From: Mesostigma viride | Taxonomy: Eukaryota; Streptophyta; Mesostigmatophyceae; Mesostigmatales; Mesostigmataceae | Assembly (NCBI GenBank): GCA_009746045.1 | Contig: RPFO01000247.1 | Span: 1-36,896 of the forward strand | Length of the DNA: 36,896 nt | Direction: 5' to 3' | Shown here: positions 18,520-28,180 of the stretch, one piece after another | Position numbering within the stretch: position 1 is the stretch's first letter | Layout of the letters: each line of letters starts with the position of its first letter | Translations under genes and position numbers: made by a program | The notes under the pieces: model-generated | Told to the model about the DNA's origin: nothing | Databases searched by the model: none | Seen by the model: only the letters and a program-made list of their open reading frames with translations

Positions 18520-19863
18520 ATGCTTCGTAACACGCGCGGGGCGGCAGCGGGAGCGGGGCGGGAGCGGGGGATGGCGGGGTGAGGCAAGGGCAGACACAGG
18601 AGGCCCCGCCAACGTCGTGCCAGAGGGACAGGCAATCCCAACGGCAGAGGGCGTCAATGGCAGGAGGGCATCCAACCGGAAGAGGAAAGAGGTGGCACAA
18701 GGGGAGGAGCGTGCAGGGTGGCCAACCGACGGCGTGGTGCTGACGGGGGAGGGCCAGAATGATGCTGAACGGCAAGCACCTGGTAAGAGACCATGTGTGC
18801 CTCCGTCTGGTGTTCCTGCAGCATGTTCCTGCGCCATTAGCACCAGTAGGAGCTGCTGTCATTGGCAGTGACCCTCGTGCTTTGCCTGGGACTAGACCTC
18901 ATATGAGTGCTGTGGCTGTGATGAATGGCCAGAAGCCTCTCAAGCCTCCTGTGGGACAGGAAGAGCTAGACAAGTGGTTGGAGGATATGGAGCTAGTTTC
19001 ATGCTCTGTAGATCCCACTGTCAACCTTGTGCAGGTATTCCACACATCCACGACTAATAGGGATTCAGTGAGCGTGTGAGGGACAAGGCTAGGCAAGCTG
19101 TCAAGGACAAGCTGACTTGGTCTCAGTTCCTAGAGGGCCTACGTCAGGAGTTTCTGATAAGGTACTCAACCTCACTAATCACTATAAGCTCAGCTATGAT
19201 ACCTTTGAGATCAAGGGCACAATAGCTGAGGAGCTGCAGCGGCTCACACGCATCAGGGAGAAGGGGGCCAAGCATGGCTTCAATCTGACTGATAGAGCAG
19301 TGGCAGATTACTTCCTGGATCGCATGGGGCTGAGTGTGGATGGGAGAAATGCAGCTAGGATGTTTGCTGATCAGACAGATGGGACGTGGCCAGCCTTGCA
19401 AAAGGTTATTTTCAATATCCGTCCATCTGACAATGCTGCTTGCAAGGCAATCCAGGTGACTGGTGCCCCTTCAGCCTCCGCTCATCAGGTCCATGGTGAC
19501 GCCCCTGGGCAGGGTGCTCAGGGAGAAACCAGACCTAGTAGGCGTCAGAGGGCTAACAGGCGCAGGCAGAATGGTAACCAGGGTGGCAAGGGCCAGCAGC
19601 AGGGATCCAAAGGCAAGGGTCAGCAGCAGGCTGGTGGTCACCAGGGTGGTCAGCAGAACAAGGGTGGCCAAGGGCAAGGCAAGAGCCAGGGCCAGGGCAC
19701 CCAGGCCAGTCAGAGCAGCCAGAACCAGGGTGGCCTGAAGAAGGCTGCTGCTGGGAAGGATGACAAATGCTTTGGATGTGGCAGGACGGGTCATTGGCGA
19801 CGTGACTGCCCAGACCAGGCCAAGTCTGCTGGAGCAGGCTCTGGCCAGGTGGGTAAGCCATGA
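18520..19863 (+). pseudogene. gag: Gag of element B (several frameshifts)
   Basis: ATG at 18520 matches A's gag start, but the Gly-rich start is frameshifted and soon stops. Relative to A, two bases (AT) are missing near 18822. The two breaks around 19070 and 19147 are shared with A. The last part (from about 19117) is open: helices, a Gln/Gly/Lys-rich basic linker and the CCHC knuckle CFGCGRTGHWRRDC, ending at TGA 19861-19863. Nucleocapsid/capsid function by family knowledge. Confidence 0.8.
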
Positions 19864-19872
19864 CTTGAGATG
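19861..19872 (+). promoter_or_regulatory. In-frame UGA between gag and pol: candidate stop-codon readthrough
   Basis: Gag stop TGA is followed by CTT GAG ATG, and pol is open in the same frame directly after the stop. Element C has TGA-CTG at the same junction, also in frame. UGA followed by CU is a known leaky context, so Gag-Pol could be made by readthrough rather than frameshifting. The pol ATG (19870) could alternatively be used by reinitiation. Confidence 0.55.
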
Positions 19873-22800
19873 TTGTCCCCTGTAAATAGTCAATCACCCC
19901 TAGTGGGACGAACAGTTGTACATAGTAATGGGGGTGTCCCTCTTGTGCAGCAGCAAGGGGTTGGGAATGATGAGGTGCTTCCACTCAATGATTGCAATAA
20001 CGCTGCTGCAGCAGTGGAATTCCCTGTGCCTGTGGCAGGTGCAGGGTCTCCAGTTGTTGGGGTTGACTCTGGGAGTCAAGCCGCCAGACTGGAAGGACCT
20101 GCAGCTTCTGTGGGAACCGGGGCTGGCTCTGGGAGCCGAGCTACCTTGGAGGAGGTCCCTGGAGCAAGAGAACAGCAGGTGGGTCGTGCTATCCCAAGCA
20201 CACAGTCTTTGTCACGTTCCTCTCTGTGCAGCCAGGCTGACAGGGGGTTGAGCTATGCTCAGGCTGGAAACACTCTACACCATATCTTTGGTCACTCTAA
20301 GCAGGCAGAGATGTTTGCTTGGAAGATTGGCAAGGAGCCTTTGCTAGAGGCCTGCAGTGCAGCTGCTCAGAATTGTGTCTGTCAGGAGAATGCTGTTCGC
20401 CTCCCACAGTCCCATGCCAGAGAACCTGCTAGAGAGCGGGGGGATATCCAGGTGGACATCCAACACATCAGGGGCATGTATCTGTTGGTGGGGGTGGATA
20501 GGTTTAGCAGATATAGGTTGCTGACCATTCTTCCTGGAATGCAGGAGCATCAGCTGTTGATGGGTCTCCAGTCTTTGTTGCCAGGCTTTGGGGTGTACAC
20601 CAAGGTGCAAGCTGACTTGCAGTTTGACTGCTTGATCAAGCTGGCTGACCAGCTTCCTTGTAAGTTGGTAGTGGTCCCTAGGGAATGCCATGGGCAGCAG
20701 GGAGCTGTAGAGAGATCTATACGTGAAGTAAAAACAGTGGTGCTAGCAGCTAGGAGTGTGCCTGTTGTGGCATCAGCTCTAGAGAAAGCAGCTTGGTGTA
20801 AGGGGATTGAGGAGCAGCTTAACCACAGGGTAACCTATTACTATGATGGTGTGGCAGTCTCTCCCCTGGCATTGCAGTTTGGTATGCTATCACAGGACGT
20901 GGTGGCAGCCTGCCTGAAGAAGGCAGACAGGGTGTTTTCCAGATTGAGGCGTAAGGACAAGGGTTGGAAAATGCTGAGGCCCCAGGTGGGACTGAGGGTC
21001 AGGATGTGGAAGGAACCGTCATTACCAGGCAAGCGTGGCAAGTGGCAAGATGGGCAGGTAACCCATGTTGAGGAAGCTAACCATTCTTGTCTGGTGGCTT
21101 TGGAGAGTAATCCCAAGCACGTGTACAGGCTATCCTGGGCTCACGTCAAGGAGAGAAGGCCAACTGCAATCTGGCCTGAAGACGGCCCTGATCCTCCCTT
21201 GGAGGGAGATGAGCAGGATGAGAGCCAGGCAGCAGATGCTAACCCACCATGCTTGGATTATGGTCTGTCCTGGATGGATGAGGGTGAGCAGGAGTCTGCT
21301 GAGACGTCTGTCACAAGGCCAGAGGTGGCCAGGGCTGCACCACAGTCCAGGGGGCTGCTTATGGCGGACATCATTCGAGCTCTGCAGAACAGCAAGCGTG
21401 ATCCCAAGGTATCTAAGCTCACGGGATGGGGGTCATGTGGGGCACCAGCACTAGAAGTGGATACCAACTCACAGGTGTCCATTCTAAGGGTAGAGGATGC
21501 TGCAGGCTTGCAGTGGTCATCCCCTAGCTGCCTAGCTGTGTCTGATTTCTCTGGGAATGTGTCCATGAAGATCTTGGGAGAAGTGAGTGTGCCTATCCTG
21601 GGGGTGCCCACCACGTTCAGTGTGGTTGAAGGGTATCAGGGGCCTGCCATTCTAGGTCAGAACTTCTTGTGCTTACCAGGGGTGAGGATATCCTCTGAGG
21701 AGCTAGCATTAGAAGGGCAGGGCCGCCTTCCCTTGCAGAGATATCGCTACTCCCAGGGTCTTAGTGTGGCTGTAAGGGCTGTGAGGGGTCTAGAGGCAGA
21801 GGGTCCTGATACAAAGGAGCCCATTGCTGGGGACCTGCTGATCCTCCCTACTACGTTTGACCCACGTGAGTTGGGTGTGCAGAGGTACCAGATCCCAGGA
21901 ACGAGTCCTGTACCTTGGCGCAAGCTAGTGGAGATGATGCAAAGCCCCAAGATGGCTAAGGCATGGACTCTTGGCTTTGTTGCTTCTGGGCATGAGTGGA
22001 TAGTTGCCAACTGTGCAGAGCCTGTGGATGTCCTCCCTGAGGATCACCAGCTGCTCAGATTGATGTTTGTCCTCAAGCTCAAGGAGGTAGATGGCGTGCA
22101 GGTGCCACATGTTAGACCAGTTGTGACTGAGTACCATGGCACTGGACAGTTAGCAGATGAGGAGCTTTACACACCAGGGATGCTGCATGATACATGGAGG
22201 ATTTTGTTGTGCATTTACTTGTCTTTTCTGCAGAAGGGGATACCCTATAGCTCTGTGTTGGTAGATTTCAAGAGGGCTTTTCTTAAGGGTGATCAGCAGG
22301 AAGCACAGGATACTTGGCGCACAATACCCCCTTTCTTTGTTAAGGTGCCTGCAGTGTGGAGGGCAGAGCTGAAGACGAGGTATTTGAGGATTCTCAAAGG
22401 CGTGGAAGGCCTTAGATCGAGTCCCATCATCTGGAGGAAGAGCTTGGAGAAGTACCTCAGGTCTGTCTGTGGTCTCTCAGTCTCTCCAGTTGATCCTTGT
22501 CTGTTTCAGGGTAGCTATGAGGGGCTGCCAGCGTTTGCCTCCCTGCATGGTGATGATCTGCATCTCCTGGGCCATCCCACTTGGCAAGAGTTGACTCTGG
22601 CCAGGATCCAGAAACGGTTTGAACTGGGTAAGATCCAGTACATGGTTGAGAATGAGCCCATGGTGTTTTGTGGAATGCAGGCGACCTTGGTCCAACAGCA
22701 GGGTACATGGTCCATCCAGCTGGAGGGTGGTAAGGATTATCCTCAGCAGATCATAGATGCCTTGCAGGAGCCCATCACCCAGGCCAGATGTGCAACAATA

Positions 22801-22988
22801 CGAGGTATGTTGGCATGGCTGGCCAGCATTTGTGCTCCTGACCTGTTGGTACTGAGTCGGTTGACCGATTCCCAACTGGTTGAGGTGGGTGCTGAGAGAG
22901 TGGTAGAGGCTGTTCGCATGTCTCCCCCTCTCATGCTGGGTCCTTTGGATTTGTACAGGCCTTTTGACATGATGCTCTATGTGGACAG
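19870..22988 (+). CDS. pol: Pol of element B, N-terminal 1040 residues: integrase, protease, RT, start of RNase H
   Basis: ATG at 19870. Integrase finger H138-x3-H142 ... C162, C169-x-C171; core D196, D249, E281 with HGQQGAVERSI around the Glu (31 residues between the last two, fewer than the usual 35). Integrase C-terminal region about 290-430. Retropepsin-like domain at 528-600: D531-T532-N533-S534, ending ILGQNFL at 594-600. RT follows: FKRAFLKGD with D799, LKGVEGLRSSPIIW, SPVDPCLF, then H893-G894-D895-D896 at the place of YVDD. RNase H begins with LYVD and is cut by element C; the last residues before the stop at 22998 come from C. RT and RNase H are Copia-like. The protease position after integrase is the key oddity. 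Confidence 0.92.
22984..22988. repeat. Target-site duplication GACAG, left copy (element C)
   Basis: Precedes C's left LTR; partner at 34363-34367. Element A has a single GACAG at the corresponding place, which is the empty-site control. Confidence 0.93.
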
Positions 22989-23604
22989 AGTTGTATGAGA
23001 GTGAATGCCACGAATTCCGCCATGGTTCTTGCAGGAAGTTGCCTTTATTAATAACAGGAAACACAGACGTAAGTCACGTCACTTCCAAGACTGCACGCAG
23101 CACAGACGACAGGGTCGCAGTGCCAAGAGAACGTGCACGCAAGAACTAGCGTCCCGGTGCGACCAAGTCACACATATAGGTTGTTAGGGACGCGTCCAAG
23201 TATTCAGCTGCACTGTCACAGCTGAACTGTCAATCAATTGATTACACAGACTCTGGCACGCCTTTGGCGCGGAGATCTATCAATTGTCCATACGGCTAGT
23301 CCTGTGGACCTATCCGTACACTACTCAGCATCGATTGTCTCATAGGTCCTGGCGCGCTACAGCGCGCCTACCTATCAATTGACCATCAAGTCCTGTACAA
23401 GTCCTGTCAACGTCCTGCGGACTATCACAGTGACACTTGTACATCCTGTGTCCGTACGCGCCCACAGTGGCGCGCCGGGTACTGTCGGCACAGCCTAGGA
23501 AACGTCATAACTTTTACGTTCCTTAACCAAATGAGGCGTTCAAGGTGCCGTTGGAAAGAGCGTAACAATCTCTATCCATCTAACGTAAATCCTTTACGTT
23601 TACT
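22989..23604 (-). repeat. 3' LTR of element C (616 bp)
   Basis: Direct repeat of 33747-34362, with about three differences by eye (near 23332, 23427 and 23601). Ends are AGTT and (in the other copy) AACT, an inverted tetranucleotide rather than TG...CA. Contains ATCAATTG-type sites at 23233, 23279, 23330 (variant ATCGATTG) and 23374, spaced 44-51 bp, plus repeated GTCCTG motifs: a possible enhancer array. Confidence 0.93.
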
Positions 23605-24557
23605 CCAATCCCTTCTTTTCTTTAGGGATCACATCCCCTGCCAGGGACCCTTGAAGTAGCTTGAAATGTCCTTCACTCCAGCTTGAAGCTTGAACAGATG
23701 TCTTTAATGGCCATTGCCATTCCCCCAGCCTTTTCTTTTAAGGAACTGGAAAAGAAACAGATCTGCCACAGGGAAAAAACCATTCCATGAGAAATGGATA
23801 AAAACCTATGGAAGTGGCATTACAGAGTACCACCAGATATTAGAAGCACACAAAATTAAATACATACAGGTTAATTCTATGAGGTCTTCTCCAGGAATTA
23901 ATCCCATCACCTCGGTAGAGCCTCCAGTACAATGACCTTCTGGCGGTGAGTTACATTAATCCCAGATACTAATCCCATAAAACCCAGTACATATTCAATA
24001 TAAGTACAATAAATCCATGACAATTAAAATACCACTTGACAAAGTAAGGCGTATTACAATAGTTTGCCTGTCATTCTCTCAACAGGGGTCTATTGGCGCC
24101 CGTCTTACGGCGCCCGTCTACTTGCCAGATGGTAAACTGCCACAGCAAACAAATGACAAAATGAAACACATAGGCAACAATTAAATCCTGCCCTGGGGAA
24201 CTAGGGAAGTCTGAACAGGCAAACACCTGAACAGGCCAGCTTGTAGAAACATAATACCAGGGAATCGAACCCCGCCCTATAAACCCCAGTATGAAGGTTC
24301 CCAGACCATTGTGAGAAGTATGTACAAATATACATTTCTTTTAAAATAGAATACATGGTCTGTAATGGACCTGTCAACCTTGTGTAGTCAACAGCATGAA
24401 CCCCAGCCAAAACCTGGCTGTATCCTGATTAAAATCAGAGTGAGTGTACCATGGTCCATGAGCCTTAGTACAGACTAAAAATACAGGTATTATGCCAGTC
24501 ACAATGCTGACACTACCAGACAATCTGCTCTCCAATGCCCTATAACCAGGCACCAGC
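23605..24557 (-). other. 3' noncoding region of element C
   Basis: In sense order after pol: T-arm-like hairpin (24258-24274), doubled GACGGGCGCC motif (24095-24118), a 29-nt segment (24027-24055) that recurs in the centre of element E, a purine tract near 23728-23750, and the terminal purine tract AAAGAAAAGAAGGGATTGG touching the LTR. The last tract closely matches the AAGAAAGGGTTGG of family 1. No gene seen. Confidence 0.75.
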
Positions 24558-27185
24558 TTAGACAGCTTGCTGAGATGGGTCCATCAGAGACTGAAGAACC
24601 TTGTATTGCACTGCTGCCTTCTGCACTAGCTTGGTCAAAGCATCAGCAGGATTGTCAACCCCAGGGATATGCTCAATATTGGCCAAGGAGGACAATTCCT
24701 TAAGAAGGAGATAATCCAAGTCCCTACTTCTGGCCATCTGCCTGTGCACAAACTGCACCATCCCCATGGAGTCTGTTTTTAGAAGAGTGGTAACCTGAAG
24801 TGGCCAAGGAGGTTAGAAGTCATCTGATGAAGCAACTCCTTCAGATAAAGGCTTGTGTGAATGCCTTCACAAATAGCCCTGCATTCTGCCACATCACTGC
24901 TGACAGCCACCCGTTTGTGCAGGCGACTAAACCAGCTCACCAAACTCCCCAGGCCTTCCTGTCTGAGCACAAAGAGCCCTGCAGCCCTGCCTCTGACCTT
25001 GGAGACCTGCCTGCTGTCCATTGAGCTATCCACATACAGCTCCATGCAAATGGGTTGTGATAAATCCACTGCAGACAACAGTATGCCAGATGAAGCCCTG
25101 ACCTGATCAGCCACCTTGGCAGACCCTAGCTCCACCAGCATGTCATCAGGCAACCTGGCTATGACCATAAGGTCTGGCCTGGAAATGCCTGCCACCCAAG
25201 CAACCATGCCCCTCACCATGGGACACAGTGCTTGTGTGATGACTGGAGGAAGCTTGCCAATGAGGGTCTCTTGATAATCATTGCCCCCCACCAGCAGCAT
25301 ACGCCACTCCCCCCCTTCTTCACCAGTGTGGCCTCCATGCCCACAAACAGCAGAGGCTCATTCTCCACCTGCCATTGCTCCCTACCCAGAGGAAACTTGG
25401 ACTTAATGATGGAGATCAGCTCCTTAAGCCACGACGTGGGAGCTATCAGATGTAGGTCATCCCCGTGCAGCGAAGCATACACTGGTAGGCCTTCCCATTG
25501 CCCCAGAAACAGACAGGGGTCTACAGGAGAGACCTTCAAGTTGCAATGCTCCTTCAGGAAACGGTTTAAAGTCTCCCTCCAGATTATTGGACTTGACCTC
25601 AGGCCCTCCAGGCCCTTGAGGATTTTAAGGAACTCCGTGTGGATGTCCCTTTTCCATACAGCAGGCACCCTAACATAGAAAGGCGTCTTGCCCTCCCACT
25701 TTTCCTGTGCCACATCTGCATCCCCCTCCAGAAATGCCCTCTTGAAGTCTACCACCACTGAGCCATAGTCCAAGCCCTTGTTGAGAAGGCCTAGAAGTAC
25801 ACACAGCAGCAGCCTCCAAGTGTCATGCAGCATGCCAGGGGTATACAACTCCTCAGCAGTGCACTCACCAGTACCCTTGAACTCATTCAGCACTGGCCTG
25901 ACATGTGGTACCTTGACCCCGTCCACCTCCTTCATCTTGATGACAAACTTGAGCTTGAGTAGACGTCGTGCAGGAGGCAGGTCATTGACAGGTTCCACGC
26001 ATTTCTTGGAGATCCAGTCCTCCCCAGATTTAATCAGGCCCAGTGTGACCTGGGGACACATAATGGGAGAGGACATGAGCTTCACCAGGCCTTGGTAGTT
26101 GATAGGGCTGTGTCCAGCAAGTGAGTGAGGACCAATGCCCAAACTGCTTGGATGACTAGCAGCTGGCAATATGAGGTCATCAACCAAGGGCTCCTGCCCC
26201 TGGCACACTTGCACACGCTTAACCGTCCTGGTTACTGCACGTGATAGGTGAGTGGTCCTGAAATTAATCAGTGGGACCTGACCAGCCCCTTCCTTAGTCA
26301 GGAGAGAGGACGTGATCACTACCCCATCCTGGCATAGGAAATTCTGCCCCAGAAGAGCAGGTCCTTGATAGCCCTCCAAGACACAAAAAGCAGTGTCCTG
26401 TCCAAGGATAGGAATGAATACCTCACCCAGTACCTTCACGTGTACCCCGCCACTGAAGTCAGACACAAACTGATAGCTGGGTTCAGTCATGCTGTACCCT
26501 GCTGCAGCCCTGGTCCCAATGATGGAAACCTGAGAATTAGTGTCTACCTCTAAGGCAGTGTCCAGCCCTAGATTGCCATGCCACCTGAGCTTGGCTACCT
26601 TGGGCTGCTTCTTGGCTCTTTGTAGAGCCCCAATCAATCCAGCCAAACTTGTCCCCCTGGGCTTGGTTAGTGCCTTGGGCTTGACAGTTGACTCCCCAGC
26701 TGTTGACCTTGCAGCCTGTTCAACAAGTACCTCTGCAACCTGGCCAGGGCTGACAGATTCCCCTGCAACAGATGTGGTCGTTGCGTCAGTGATGTCACTT
26801 GGGACCTGAAAATCCTGCAGATCCTGTGAGCCTTGTGCCTGACTGCCCTCATTCATCAGGTTAGGCTTGACATATGACCAACTCAGCCGGTGCACATGCT
26901 TTGGTTCGTCCTCCATGCTGACCAAGCATGCATGGCTAGCTTCATCAACCTGGGTAACCACCCCAGGACTCCAGCTACCACGTTTGCCATAAAGGCTAGG
27001 TTCCTTCCAAGCTAGGACCTTCTGACCCACTTTTGGCTCCAGCATCTTCCAACCCCGGTCCTTCTCCCTCAGCTTGGCAAAGGTGACATGTGCAGCATGT
27101 TTCCAGCCCCCAGCACATGTGGTGGGCACAGGCCATGATATAGACCCATTGGGCTGACAGCAACTCCATCATAGTAGAAGTTAAC
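24558..27185 (-). pseudogene. pol: Pol of element C, C-terminal part: integrase tail, protease, RT, RNase H
   Basis: Sense runs right to left. Integrase C-terminal region with WKEPSLYGKRG; protease with VDTNSQVSI (Asp codon at 26542-26544) and LLGQNFL; RT with VDFKRAFLEGD and HGDD (25456-25467); RNase H with YVDSSMDSRQV, SSDVAECRAI and DNPADALTKL. Frame breaks lie near 27120, at a run of seven C (25309-25315), and near 24790-24800. The right edge (27185) is the element D junction. The same unusual order and the same DTNS and HGDD motifs as family 1, at moderate sequence identity, argue that these are inherited and not damage. Confidence 0.9.
27181..27185. repeat. Target-site duplication TTAAC, left copy (element D)
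   Basis: Partner at 30386-30390. Flanks on both sides are C integrase. Confidence 0.92.
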
Positions 27186-28013
27186 TGTCAAAATATTCTA
27201 TAGAATGTGTTGACCAGATTCCTATTTATACTTCCAATCACCTATATATTTTGCAGGTGTCGGAGTAGAGTTCCGGTCTTATGAAGCTTCCTCTTGGTGA
27301 ACAAAATGAGGCGATTTCAATGATATAATTCGCGTCTTTATTGTCCCAATATCCCGGCTAGCGGCCCTTGTACAAGGCCAGCTGCCATGGCTGCTCAAGT
27401 AGTGCTTAACATTAAGGAGCAAGAGGTCACAGCTATATGCTACGTTGCGCACAAAGCACAAGTCACGAAACAAGCAATATCCGCCGTTAGATGTCTGGCG
27501 GCGCACTGCTGAACATCGGATGCATAGAGCACATGCATAACAGGCATGCACAAGCTAAAGGACCAAGGTTGCAGCGCCGGCGCCACTATACTCTACCATG
27601 TATATCTGATTTCTTTCTAGTGGCGCGGCTCATGCTGCTCGGCTCAACTTAGGTGTAAGAATTACAAGTGCAACGGCGCGGCGCGACGCCAGGACTAAAC
27701 GCCACAATGGTACGCATGGGAAAAATGTCAAAGTACCCATGCGGTGCATCAAGACTCAGTAGAAGAAAAGTGGTACGACTGTCGGACGTCACAGCTAGTC
27801 CATCATATCGTCCGTATAACAAAGTAGAAAATATTCCGTGCGGTTCAGTACAACAACATGCCCCAAGCCTAAACTATTAATTTAAGTGTGCCATAAATTA
27901 GGCGTACGATGGGTGCAATTAAGTAGCGATGCAACCCAACCGTCGGCTAGAAAAATAATTGGTCACACTTAATCCAGCTAGCTATTCGGGCATAAGTGTC
28001 TATACCGCTGACA
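27186..28013 (-). repeat. 3' LTR of element D (828 bp)
   Basis: Equal in length to 29558-30385. In sense it begins TGTCAGCGG and ends TTTTGACA. The sense 3' end is a hairpin with the 12-nt palindrome ATTCTATAGAAT. A TATAAATAG box (plus 27222-27230) lies only about 37-45 nt from the sense 3' end, so U5 would be very short. Frames of 90 and 70 codons inside the LTR recur in its partner and show no motif. Confidence 0.93.
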
Positions 28014-28180
28014 CACCCCCGTGCCAGGATAGCTCAGCACAACAGGTATACATGTAATACATGTCTCAGGTACAGTGGGTCCAGCTGGATTGTCCTGCGG
28101 TAAATCACCCCCGTGCTGTATACACAAACATGTTGTTAAACAAGTCGTTTCCTGTAGCCACCCAGGTGGGGTATAATGAC
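28014..28180 (-). promoter_or_regulatory. 3' tail and polypurine tract of element D
   Basis: 167 nt between the gag stop and the LTR, ending in sense ...ACGGGGGTG next to the LTR, a plausible plus-strand primer. No protease-like motif in any frame that I could read. Confidence 0.6.

Noticed and set aside
19069-19147. Spliced intron in gag of A and B (GTGAGC donor, CAG acceptor)
   Set aside because: The obvious donor and acceptor pairs do not restore the downstream frame, and the segment itself is protein-like in another frame.
19861-19863. UGA as a sense codon in this organism (genetic code change), which would fuse gag and pol
   Set aside because: ORFs of the Ty3 element, D gag, the 78-aa ORF and A ORF0 end naturally at TGA with no protein-like continuation. 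Readthrough at one conserved site explains the data better.
20040-20090. VDSGSQ near the start of family-1 pol as an alternative retropepsin active site in the usual Copia position
   Set aside because: It sits in a Gly/Ser/Val-rich low-complexity stretch, has no flap or ILG-x-[ND] block after it, and has no equivalent in C. The DTNS domain after integrase has these features in both families.
27279-27551. 90-codon frame repeated at 29651-29923, and a 70-codon frame repeated at 27668 and 30040
   Set aside because: Inside the two D LTRs; no motif. Identity only reflects LTR identity.
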